DNA of 64,000 bases, taken from positions 1,450,501-1,514,500 of the forward strand of contig WPIO01000066.1 of assembly GCA_009760855.2 (NCBI GenBank). Reading direction: 5' to 3'. This stretch comes from Cristatella mucedo (taxonomy: Eukaryota > Bryozoa > Phylactolaemata > Cristatellidae). Shown piece after piece: positions 37,225-47,999 of the stretch. The position numbers and the translations under genes are program-made. A model generated the notes under the pieces. The model ran no database searches. It saw only the letters and a list, made by a program, of their open reading frames with translations, and had not been told where the DNA came from. The stretch's first letter is position 1, and each line of letters opens with the position of its first letter.

Positions 37225-38970
37225 GGAAAGCGACCAGGCATAATTTTGAGGAGGTTGCAAAAGTCTTACTTAATGCTGCTCACGCCGCCTTGCTGCAGTG
37301 TGAATCTGGAGCCACCAGTAACGGCCGAGATTAGACGTTGCGACCCAGCGACGATCGATTCAAGGAGCAGCTCACTTCGAGATTCCTCGCGAGAGCCTCG
37401 AAGTGACCCGGAAGTTGCAGATACGACGGATACAAGGGGCGCGTCACTAGGAGGGTTTAGGTTAGAGCCCAATGCTAAAATCTGAGGAGCAGATCAAACC
37501 CTCGTTATTACAATTTGTCAGTTCCTTTTCAAGAGTTCGGAAGTTTTCATAATTCCTGGCTATTCGAGGTTCACTCTCGCGATGCCGCGAACTGAGCTCT
37601 TGGCCTCGGCAATGCCTCATTTTTAAATAGCTAATATTGCTGTCTTTGCTTGCCTTAATATCCACTCTCTATCAAGTTTGCAGCTGTCCCACTATCTATG
37701 CGAGCATATTTATTCAGTATCTATGCTCTATATATGTTTCAGTATGCTATAAATTGCAGAATCATTAGGGAAAATTTACTCAAAACCCTACGGTGTTGAA
37801 GGCCTGCTACATTTCGGTAAGTGCTACCGATGTCGAAAAATCTGAGAACCGTGTATTGTTAACGGTACACAAGTCCACAAATGAGCGAGGCTTGTGTGTG
37901 TACTAGTAGTAGGGTTGCTTATGCTTGCGTATGCGAAGTTAATTAGTCAAGAGGACGGTCAAGATGCCATGCAAGATGCCGTTATGCTACGATTACTGTA
38001 GTTAATTCTTCATTCTTAGGCAAGCTCTCACGTTTTAACTATACCACTGACCTCTAATTGTACTACTTTAAAAAAGATCCTGTACAAAAACCATTAGGGT
38101 TCATTCGCGACTCGCCGAGAGCACATGAGAGTTCTGCAAAAGCCAAATTGAGCCGCGCGACACCTACTTGGTCAACGCGATTAGGAGTTTTAGTCGGCTT
38201 TAGTTATTCCAATATACAGTGTTCTCGCGACAAAATCTCTCCCAGCACCAGGAATTTACCTAATAAGACAATAATTTCTCTCGCAGTTTCATTAAACTAT
38301 TAAGGCAACCGCTATTTACTGTTCCAGATAACAAAGTTCCTCTCGAGTAGTATAAATTATTTGAATTGCATTTGACCGGCCTAAGCAGAAATATAATGCA
38401 ATGCACTGCACGGGTTCTAATCGAGCATAAACATCGAGCTTCTCATTAGTGCAATGGAAGTCAAAAAAGCGATCATGATATCAGGCTCTGTCAACGGCTG
38501 AAGAGCATAAACAAAGCTTGAAACTGCCTCATTATTTTTATTATGAAGAACGCCGTGAGAATGGATGCAAATATCACAGGAATAATTAGCAAATGTTGAT
38601 CTACGACTAAAGACAACGAAACACGATCAGAACGTCGATCTACAGATAAAAACATTGAAACACGACCTTTTGCAGAAATCCCAAACAAAATAAGTACTAC
38701 TCAAAATGTGAAAACGAACAGTTTCTTAGATTAAAACGACAATTTGCTGCCAAGGAGAAGACACTTTTGGTGCCACATCCAACAGTGTTCGGTGAGAAGT
38801 CCACTTAGACTGCCAAAACTCTGCTCTCAGATATATTGGTAACCGGTCAAAGCTGCACTAGCGCGTAGCTATCAGGCATGTCGACTGATATCTGATAGTT
38901 GTCATTTTGGTTGGGCCTCCTTCTTATGTTTGACAAATGAGGCCGTTTTCCAAACCACAAATCGCTTGAT
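37225..38970. repeat. Composite repeat modules M2 and M3, copy 2
   Basis: M2 (37225-37640) matches 23585-24040. M3 (37640-38970) matches 19785-20900 and 41990-43200. Here M2 and M3 are adjacent. No coding function is seen. Confidence 0.7.
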
Positions 38971-39079
38971 CGTTTCTCATGCACATGCTACAACCAATCC
39001 ATATTACTGGTCAATTTCTGAATGTAAAGGCCGTAGGAGGCCGTAGGCAATCGCAGTCATCGCTTACTAAAACCTGAAT

Positions 39080-39155
39080 TGGTAACTTGAAATTCTTACT
39101 CTTAAAACGTTATACAGAAGCCCAAAACCTCCAGCAGCAAAGTTCCCAACGGATG

Positions 39156-39190
<35 letters not shown>

Positions 39191-39780
39191 ACTTGATAAA
39201 GCACCCTCAGAGAACTCAATCTCTCTCTAGGCACTTTACATTTGCTGCAAAGGTAAATGCAATTGAATGGTGAGTAATATCATGCTTGATAAACAAACAA
39301 AATTAATAACATGGTTAGGGGTGACATGCACAGGGTCAGCATGCAAATGTGGTTAGTGGCAGCATGCACAGTGTCAGCACACATAAGCACATGAAGGACG
39401 ATTCACAGGGACCCACTAAATGCTGTCCTAAATAGGTGTGTTTTAAGTTCTTTTTAAATGTGGTCAGGTCAGGGGATGTTCTGGTGCAGGTCGGGAGGGA
39501 GTTCCAGGCTTTAGGTATGCCTATACGAGTTTAACCTCTCACAGGAGGAAATTAAGACAGGTCTTGAGTTAGACGGTGTTATGGAAGAATCGCTGCTATT
39601 GCTGGTTGAACTTTAGTAGTGATAGGTTTTAGCAACTCCTGTCTTAATGTATCGGGATTGACTAACTAAGCCATTTCCATTTTCACCTCATCATGGCAGC
39701 ATACAGCAGGAAGCTGCCGAAATCTAGCTGGACTAGGCTCCGTAAGATGAGATACTCATCCTTCATGTACTTGAAGGATG
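39080..39780. repeat. Duplicated block E, interrupted by a LINE
   Basis: Bases 39080-39156 and 39514-39780 together match the uninterrupted 43220-43540 (acgttatacag, then gagggtgttatggaaga-type and catcatggcagcatac). Confidence 0.75.
39157..39513 (-). mobile_element. L2-like LINE 3' end, recent insertion
   Basis: Long AAT run (39157-39188), hairpin, 3' region, and the first part of the tail on the minus strand. The paralogous site at about 43306 lacks it, which fixes both ends. Confidence 0.88.
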
Positions 39781-39804
39781 AGTATCTCATACTTTGAATA
39801 CAGA

Positions 39805-40460
39805 GAAGGACTTTCCTCTATATCCTTGATTAACCGGCAGCAATCCCAGCTCTATATTCAAATGAGATATTTGGTCAAACCAATGGGACCTCACCACTTC
39901 TGGCCGACCTGCATTGGCTACCAGTCAAGCAACGGATTGACTTTAAGGTTTTGTTGCTCACTTGTAGGTCACTTCATTCTTTGGCTCCAGCCTATCTCTC
40001 AGATCTACTCCCCCACCAGGCCACGCATCACGACACCTGCTTTTCAGAATCCAAGACTGCCAATACCTCGAACAAACCTCAAATCCTTTGAAGACCGTGC
40101 ATTTAGTTCGTATGCTACCAAAGCCTGGAACTCCCTCCCAACTTCCGTCAGAACATCCCCAGACCTGACCACATTTAAAAAGAACCAAGAAACCCGCCTG
40201 TTTAGGACACCATTTAGTAGGTCCCTGTGATTGGTCCTTCATGTGCTTATGCGTGCTGACACTGTGCATGCTGCCACTAACCACATTTGCATGCTGACCC
40301 TGTGCATGTCACCCCTAACCATGTTGTTCTTGTTGTTTATCAAGCATGATATTACTCACCATTAAATTGCATTTCCCTTTGCAGCAAATGTAAAGCGCCT
40401 AGAGAGATTGAATTTTCTGAGAGCGCTTTATCAAATGCATTATTATTATTATTATTATTA
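39805..40460 (+). mobile_element. Duplicated segment with L2-like LINE copy
   Basis: Bases 39805-39892 are a non-LINE flank (tatccttgattaaccggcag) and 39893-40460 an L2-like C-terminal copy with complete 3' end and ATT run. The identical flank-to-LINE junction occurs at 45533-46162, so the whole segment was duplicated after the LINE inserted. Confidence 0.8.
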
Positions 40461-40660
40461 TGTTACTCACTACCTCAACTGCTCTCCTGACTTTGCTATG
40501 CTCCTCACTTGTGCTTTGTTGCCTGAAATGAAGTCTGATGGGAGCGAAATGCCAAGCAAAGTCAGGTTAGACTGTGCATAGATGGCAGTGAGCTATAGAC
40601 AAATCTCCAGCATCCTAAGACACACATTGTCTTTGTGGCTTTGTGCAGTTACAGGCAGGC
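40461..40660 (+). mobile_element. LINE family B 3' fragment
   Basis: Tail-end sequence ctcactacctcaactgctct and gaagtctgatggg, diverged. It follows the ATT run of the preceding LINE directly. The stretch 40661-41125 has no recognised feature. Confidence 0.6.
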
Positions 40661-41125
40661 GAACAAAGAAAGGTGCTGGCTGCTAGCTGCCAGTAATGGT
40701 CAGATCTGGATTAAATGGAAGTTTGATGCAACAGCACACATACATACATGCATGGTGAGCTTCAGCAAGTGTATTAGGCAGTGGAAGCTGGCAGTGCACC
40801 AGCACCCGGAGCTGCTCTCTGCAGCTTCTCCGTGGCAACTCGGCTGCACTTGCCAGTCGGCTTGTCCCCCACCCTCTAACTTTCTGTTATGGGTGGGATA
40901 CCTGACGTCAAGGGTGAGCCAGGCCAAGGTCAGTCAAGGGCAGGCTTTGCCAAGTGAACTGAGCTTGCCAGCCTTCCAGCACGGCTGCCCTACCAAGTGA
41001 AGGTAAGGCAACTCCAAGGGCACGCAGAGCAGCTAGATCTTTATGTGCCTATCCAGACATCTCGAGATCACCTATCTCACTTGATAGCTCTGCAAAACGA
41101 TCCCACTCTTCAGGAAAGATCAGTC

Positions 41126-41915
41126 TACTACAGTATGCACTACTACAGCTCGGCGCAGACGCACGGCAGCTCAGTGCATATGCTTTACCACAGTACTACC
41201 ACAGCTCGGCTCGTACACCCTACAGCCACTCGGTGCAGACTCGCTATCACAGCTCGGCACCGACGCACTACTGCAGCTAGGCATGTACCCACTACTGCCA
41301 CTCGGTGCCGACACACTATCACCTACACACTATGGATGAGCTACTGCAGCTCGGTGAGTAGGCACTACAGCCACTCGGTGCCGACACACGGCCGTCGCTT
41401 AGGCACTACCACTGCTCGGTGCCTACACGCACTACTGCCGCTCGGCCCCGACATACTACCACCACTCGGCTGGTATGCACTACTGCCCGACTAGTACTGT
41501 TCGACTCGTCTGCACTACTGCCGGTCGGCACCTATGCACTACTGCAGCTCGGCGCTACACCACCTCAGCTCGTTGTATACAGACTACAGCTGCTTGGTGC
41601 CTACCCAATACCACCCCTCGGCATGTATGCACTACTGCAGCTCGGCGCTACACCACCTCCGCTCGTTGCATACAAACTACAGCTGTTTGGCGCCTACCCA
41701 ATACCACCGCTCGGCATGTTTGCACTATCGCCGCTCGGCGAGTAGCCACTACAGTCACTCGGCACCGATGCACTACTGCTGCTCGGTATGTGTGCTATTG
41801 CACTGCTCTGCACCCCACACACTACTTCAGCTCGGCACACAGGACTGCTGCCGCTCGGCCCTTGCATACTACTGCAACTCGGGGCCGACACACTGCTGCT
41901 GTGGCTTGGCCTTTA
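41126..41915. repeat. Minisatellite array 3 (about 24 bp units)
   Basis: Units on the pattern cactactgcagctcggcgccgacg, moderately CpG-rich. Includes a larger internal duplication: the segment at 41535-41610 is repeated at 41629-41703. Confidence 0.85.
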
Positions 41916-41989
41916 ACAAGTTTCCTTATCTGACCTGCTGTTTAAACGAAAGCTAGGGTCAAACACTAATAATGCAGATTAAGGTAGAA

Positions 41990-43540
41990 ACTGGGTCATT
42001 TCCAAATTTTAGACGTGGCGGGTGCAAGCGCTTGAATCAGGAACCGCTCTCTTGATCAAGGTTAGATCAGTTCTTTTTGTTAACATAACTAGGCTAGATA
42101 AAACTGTTTTATGTTAAACACACCCAAATTGCGAGGAGTTGAGTAATCATCGGCAACGGGCTGCAAACTGGGCACCTAAAAATGCAGCTTTGGAGAGAGT
42201 AGCCAACGTCTACGTGACGACTAGTTGTACTAGCTTGAGAAATATTACCTACAGCAGCCATTAGGGTTCATTCGTGACTTTGGGAGCACTTGAGAGCTCT
42301 ACAGAATTAAAGTTGTGCCGTAGTACACATACTTGGTCGATGTAATTAGGCATTTTCGGCTGCCGACATTTTGCCATGATACAGTAATCATGCCAAGGAT
42401 TCTCTTCCAGCATCTCGAATATACCAAGTACAAAATTAATTTCTCATGGTTTCCTAAAACAAGCTTCATTTTTAATGAATATTTCGGCGGATAAGGTTGA
42501 TTTTTAGTATTATTAACATGAATTGCATTCGACGAGCTTAAGCCTAAAAAGTCAAGCAAGCCACTGAGTTAGCAAATGCACGGGTTTAAATTACATGTAT
42601 GCATCTAGCTTCTCAGCAGTGCAATTAAAGTAAAAAATCGATCATTACATCCGGTTGTGTCAGCAGCTGGGGATCATAAGCAATGCTTGAAACTCTTTAT
42701 TTGCAGTAACAAGAACGCTATAAGAATGCATGCAAGGATTAATTGAATATCTCAAACACGTTGATCTATGATTAAAGGCATTGAAACAGGATCAGAAAGT
42801 TAGTTTAAGGTTAAAACATTGAAACACGACCTGTTTCGGAAATCCAAAAACAAAATAAGTACTACTTAAATATTAAAAGAACAATTCTTATCCTAAAATA
42901 AAATTTACTGCAAAGGAGAAAAGATTTTTGGTGCAAAATCCAAGAGCCTTCAGCAAGAAGTTGACTTTCATAAAACCGTCTTCTCAGATAGATTGGCAAC
43001 CAGTCGATGCTGCACTACTTAGCTAACAGGCCCGTAGAGTGAGTGATGTTGGTTGCCATTTTGGTGGAGCATCGTTCTTATGTTATAAAACCAAGGCCGT
43101 TTTCAGAAACCAGATATCGCTTGATCGTTGCTCTTGCACGTGCTATAACCAATCCATATTGCTGGTCAATGTCTTAATATAAACTGGGAGCAGTAGCCAA
43201 TCGCAGTCCTTCCTTACAAAAGCCTGGATTCATTACGTGAAATTCTTAATCTTTAACGTTATACAGCAGCATAAAAACCTTTCAGCACCTCATTTCCCAA
43301 TGGATGCATACCTATGCGAGTTCAATCTGTCATAGGAAATAATTAAGACATGTCTTAAGCTAGAGGGTGTTATGGAAGATTTGTTGCTATTACTGGTTGA
43401 ACCTTGGTAGTGACAACTTTTAGCCACTTCTGCGACAGTTTATCAGGATTGATTAACTACGCCAATTCCGTTTCCACTCATCATGGCAGCATACTGCAGA
43501 ATACTAGCTGGACTAGGCTCAGCATGATGAGATATAGCAA
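41990..43540. repeat. Composite repeat module M3 and block E, copy 3
   Basis: Matches 38040-38970 and 39080-39780. In this copy block E is uninterrupted and is followed, after about 230 bp, by the intact PTB gene. Confidence 0.7.
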
Positions 43541-43770
43541 ACAGTTCTGATGATCTGGCCACTTGAGCTGCATTGATGACGATGTTGGCAGCCGATAGGT
43601 TGGTTAGGCTGACTCTATCAAGGTGTTCATCTGGTCTTAAATGTTGTTGGCCACAGCAGCCAGAGCACTGACCATCTCTATGTCGATCGTTGAATACTCA
43701 CAACTGCTTGACTGAACCTTTGATTTTCAGCTAGCAGCTGATTTCTTGACAATGCATTCAGTGAGCCGGG

Positions 43771-44553
43771 CTAACTGCTGCTGACTGGGCTGGCTGCTGG
43801 AAGCTGCAGATTGTGCTGGGACTGCCGTATGTCAGCCGTGCAGCTGGACACAATTATGTCCGGCGACGTTGCTAAGCTGAAGTATGCTGCAGCTAAGGAG
43901 GCTGAGTTTGTCGCAGCTGCACCTGCTGGAGTCCGGCGTTGGGCACGTCCTCCAATGCTGCTGCTGCTGTCATCGGTATGCACTGAGTACCCCTGCCCAT
44001 ACAGGTTCTCGACAGCAAGAGCAGCATCGATCAACGAAGTAGCCGTGCTGCTGAAGGTACAAAACGTCAGGCGCTCGAGGCTCTGCCGCCGACGCCGGTT
44101 CTGCGGCATCAGCCACCGCCCAATGTGGCCGTTTTCCGACGGAGGTCTGCTCTCGAGCAAGCAATCTCTGACAGTTCGATATAGCTCCAGCTTGCGAGCA
44201 CATTTGAACTTGAGACTGTACCATTCGCCAGATTTTGGCATGCCAAGTTCAAGCCCGAAGTGTCCGTCGTTAGAGAAGCCGAACTTGACGATGTAGCAGA
44301 CCGGCCACTCTGTCACGTGACTTTCGTTGCTTCCAGAGCCGTTTATGTGCCTGAGAGATAGCAGTTCTGCTGTAACCTGCAGGTAGCCCCTGCAGATCGG
44401 GATGTTGCCATCGTCCAGCTGCTCCACGTAGAACAAGCTTCTGCCACTGCCGCGGTAGTCGTTGCTGCTGCTGTTGTCTCTGTCGCTCGAGGTCTGATCG
44501 CTGCAGGTAAGTTCCTCAGCCACTTCAGCATGAAGGCTAGCGACGCACCCCAT
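43771..44553 (-). CDS. FRS2/DOK-like PTB-domain adaptor protein
   Basis: A 260-residue protein. The start MGCVAS gives Gly2 and Ser6 for N-myristoylation and Cys3 for palmitoylation, as in FRS2, so it should sit on the inner face of the membrane. Residues 41-133 form an IRS-type PTB domain: YVEQLDDGNIPICRGYLQVT, EWPVCYIVKFGFSNDGHFGL and YSLKFKCARKLELYRTVRDC match the strand pattern and the WP-I-FG and FKCAR-EL marks of FRS2/DOK. Residues 134-260 are a low-complexity tail with three tyrosines (ENLYGQGYSV, AAYFSL) but no YxN GRB2 site. FRS2 proteins are about twice as long. The ATG is chosen over an upstream open stretch because of the motif and conservation with two paralogues. Later exons cannot be excluded. 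Confidence 0.72.
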   Translation of the reverse strand: MGCVASLHAEVAEELTCSDQTSSDRDNSSSNDYRGSGRSLFYVEQLDDGNIPICRGYLQVTAELLSLRHINGSGSNESHVTEWPVCYIVKFGFSNDGHFGLELGMPKSGEWYSLKFKCARKLELYRTVRDCLLESRPPSENGHIGRWLMPQNRRRRQSLERLTFCTFSSTATSLIDAALAVENLYGQGYSVHTDDSSSSIGGRAQRRTPAGAAATNSASLAAAYFSLATSPDIIVSSCTADIRQSQHNLQLPAASPVSSS

Positions 44554-44665
44554 GACCTTTAAAAGGAGCGGACACAGCGGGTCACGTGAGACCATGCCGA
44601 GCAAGATTGAAGCTCTCGGATCGAAGGCCAGCCAGACACTGGGCACAGCAAATGTTTGGACTTTA
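44554..44665 (-). promoter_or_regulatory. Conserved 5' flank with E-box of PTB gene copy 3
   Basis: The tcacgtga palindrome at 44582-44589 lies 29 bp before the ATG, as in the 32-kb copy. Further shared blocks are gaaggccagyc and ggcacagcaaatg. It may be promoter or 5' untranslated sequence. Confidence 0.4.
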
Positions 44666-44997
44666 AGGGAACTTAACGTGATGCCGTAAGACTTGGTCAA
44701 GCAAGAGCACACAGTGGTCATTCAAACCCTTGACACCTGTTCAAGATGCAGCTGTTTGATGGGCAGCTGCTGGAGTGGAAGCAGGTTGGGATTGGGTCCC
44801 TCGGTGGATGCACAGCACTTCTGTGAGACGGCTAGTGCTAGGAGCAATCGGCCGAGGAACCGTGCAAAGAGAGAGAAAAAGGTGCAGGAGCAACCACAAC
44901 CAGAGCAGCAGCAGTGCCTGCTGCAGAGTTGGCAGCAGCCAGAGGAGCAAAAGGAAGTAGATGGACCTCGGGCACCAGTAGCATGAACAGCAGCATC

Positions 44998-45435
44998 ATT
45001 GTAATGTAATGGATCTCTATAATTCCACACAGCTGCAATAATGTGAATTAAGCATAGTACACTCACCATAGCATTCAATAGCCAACTTAATTCATTTCAC
45101 GCAACACAGATTAAGTGTGAACCATAGCAGAGTCAAGAGAGCAGTAGTGATAGTGAGTAACATTGAAGTAGCAGGTCAGAATGGCTGGAAAAGCTGTGCC
45201 ATAGTCGGCAACTGGAGAGTAGATGTAGAGAGTAGATGTCACTGTGTAACATTGTGGAAGTGAGTTGCACAGCCTAGGATCTACTGATCAAAGGCATGTC
45301 TAGCCACCGGTCTCTAAGCTGAAAAACGGAACAGCAAATATATTGTCCATACTGAATCTGAAGACACGAAGAGGCTGAAATGTGTGCATCCGTTCAACTA
45401 AGGATGGTGGAGCCAAACCATAGCCGACCTAGTGG
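44998..45435 (-). mobile_element. LINE family B 3' copy
   Basis: Minus-strand 3' end beginning at ttgtaatgtaatggat, then the tail (agagcagtagtgatagtgag...). It is diverged. The 330 bp between it and the PTB gene flank has no other recognised feature. Confidence 0.68.
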
Positions 45436-45532
45436 GTCAGCAAATAATAATAGTACATTGGGTGTAGTGCCCCTAAAGGACTCTATCTCCGTATAGGCAC
45501 TTTACATTCGCTGGGAAAGAAAAGAACTTTTC

Positions 45533-46162
45533 TCTATATCCTTGATTAACCGGCAGCAATCCCGGCTCTATATTCAAATGAGATATTTGGTCAAACCTAT
45601 GGGACCTCACCACTTCTCGCCGACCTGCATTGGCTACCAGCCAAGCAACGGATTGACTTTAAGGTTTTGTCACTCACTTGTAGGTCACTTCATTCTTTGG
45701 CTCCAGCCTATCTCTCAGATCTACTCCCCCACCAGGCCACGCATCACGACACCTGCTTTTCAGAATCCAAGACTGCCAATACCTCGAACAAACCTCAAAT
45801 CCTTTGAAGACCGTGCATTTAGTTCGTATGCTCCTATAGCCTGGAACTCCCTCCCGACTTGCGTCAGATCATCCCCTGACTTAACCGCATTTAAAAAGAA
45901 CTTAAAAACACGCCTATTTAGGACAGCATTTAGTGGGTCCCTGTTATTCGTCCTTCATGTGCTTATGCGTGCTGACACTGTGCATGCTGCCACTAACCAC
46001 ATTTGCATGCTGACCCTGTGCATGTCACCCCTAACCATGTTATTCTTGTTGTTTATCAAGCATGATATTACTCACCATTAAATTGCATTTCCCTTTGCAG
46101 CAAATGTAAAGCGCCTAGAGAGAGAATTGAGTTCTCTGAGGGCGCTTTATCAAGTGCATTAG
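45533..46162 (+). mobile_element. Duplicated segment with L2-like LINE copy
   Basis: Second instance of the segment at 39805-40460. The LINE part (45603-46162) has one open frame for its C-terminal tail (SFEDRAFSSYAPIAWNSLP, FRTAFSGSL). The flanks on both sides match the uninterrupted 46946-47060, which gives the insertion point. Confidence 0.83.
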
Positions 46163-47300
46163 TATTTGCAAATTAGCCTCGCATAATATTTGAAGCAAGC
46201 TGAGGTGGCCTAGTAGGTTTATTTTGGTATAGCTAGCCAAAAGGAAATTGCTATAATATATCCAAGAAAAAACTAGGGAGCTAGTTGAATTTTTGGCAAG
46301 CCACTATACAATAGTGCATTTGGCATTGCACTCTAAGAAAACTCAAATCTTTCTTGACACTTTAAAATTCCTGCAAAGGAAGCACGACCAAATGGTAAGT
46401 GGTCGAATCCTCAAATGACAGCAAGAATAACTCTCAAGATTGGCTCAGCTGGCATACCTCCTGTTGAATCTGCATGAAATCTACGTGTCACGTTCCAAGT
46501 GGTCTTTCAGTAGGCAACAATATCAGCTCCACAGTCGAGGCAGCCAACTTACAGCTATACATAACATTGTTAAAATGCGGGCTTGTTCAGACAAGGATAC
46601 CACACCTAAATCGGTCCATGCACTTGTGACTTGTGACCTCCTCTTGACTTGTGTAGCTCCATACTTGCTCTACTATCATCATGAGCAGTCAGGTGCTTAT
46701 AGCTGGAGCAAAACTCGTCAGCTGCATTTTATCACTCCTGGCTGACCTGCACTGACCTCCCAGTCAAGTAATGTGCAAATGTCAACCGTGTGCAAAATTT
46801 AAGCTAAACATGGATGAGCCATGCCATAGCGGTCCTAGAGGGTCAGCATAATAATAAAATAATAATACATTTGATTTAGCGATCCCCCAGATTACCCAAT
46901 CTCTCTAGGCATTTTACATTTGCTGCGAAAGCAGCGACATCATAGGAACTTTCCTCGGTATCCTTGATCAACCGACAGCAATTCCGGCTCATTATGCAAA
47001 TGAGATACTTGGTCTAACCTAGCGGATTTGCAAATTATTCTTGCAGAATATTCCAAGCAAGCTTTCCCTTGGAAAGCTATTCCAAGTAGCTTTATTTTTG
47101 TACCCCAGCCAAACAGGAATTACAATAATCTAGCTTAAAAAGAACTGGGGAGCCCGTAAAAAATTTAGCTAGCCACTGTATAATATATTTGATATTGAGC
47201 CCTCAGACAACTTAATCTCATTCTAGGCAATTTACAACTGCTGCAAAGGAAGCAGTTTGAATGGTTAGTAATAGAATCCTCAATAGACAACAAGAATAAC
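46163..47300. repeat. Local duplication with degraded LINE pieces
   Basis: The blocks 46163-46440 and 47025-47310 are diverged copies of each other (ggatttgcaaatta..., then a minus-strand L2-like tail). Between them, 46440-46765 is a diverged + strand L2-like fragment (CSDKDTTPKSVHALVTCD). Confidence 0.65.
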
Positions 47301-47360
47301 GCTCAAAATTGGCATTGCCAGAATATCTTGCATAGTTCTCTGAGCATGCTTAAGTGAGGC

Positions 47361-47620
47361 TGTTGTTTCTCAGCCACTAGTGTATGCCCCACCTGCATTG
47401 GGTGGTTGGGCAATTGGCTCAGTGCAGCCTTTGATGTGGGCTTGTGGCCCACCACAGATGCACTCCCTTATCTGCGGTGAGTTAGCCCCTAGCTCTCATA
47501 TGTACCCAATGGGGGAATAAAGATGAGTCTCGTTCACTGCTCACGTTCGCCTGCTCGCCTTTTCGTGTCTCAGTGAGACTCCACTAGTGCTGCTGCAGCC
47601 GGAGACACAGTAACGTAACA
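47361..47620 (+). mobile_element. LTR of a retrotransposon
   Basis: A 260-bp sequence beginning TGTTGTTTCT and ending GTAACGTAACA, so it has the TG...CA ends with inverted TGTT/AACA. It contains an aataaa polyadenylation signal at about 47515, well placed for an R region. Two bases after its end comes a primer-binding site. No protein domains of the element follow, and a second LTR was not seen. Confidence 0.62.
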
Positions 47621-47622
47621 AT

Positions 47623-47633
47623 TGGTAGCAGAG
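47623..47633 (+). other. tRNA primer-binding site of the LTR element
   Basis: TGGTAGCAGAG complements the 3' end of an initiator methionine tRNA, the usual primer of many LTR retrotransposons. It supports the LTR boundary at 47620. The following 47640-48000 has no recognised coding sequence. Confidence 0.6.
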
Positions 47634-47999
47634 AATTGTTTGTTATGTAATTTCGCTCAGACCCCACCGATTGCCCTTAATCATTTTTTTATTGCTCATA
47701 CAAGCGCCTGAGCACTTTGCACCAAACCTAGTAAGCGATTTCCCATCCTGGGTTTTAAAAAAACGAATAAGAACTGATTAAGTTCTCTAATTGTGCAATA
47801 TATTATTCTTATTTTAAATGCAAATGCTGTCTCTATTACTATACTTCGGTATTCCGATGTATCTAAGCTATGCTTGCTGATGTTACCACTAACCACACGG
47901 TAATGCTTTTTACGTGACATCTTAAAAGTGCCTTGAAAGAGATTTAGTTCTCTAAGGGTTCTATACAAAAAAATTTTATAACCTGTACTAAACTCTCTA

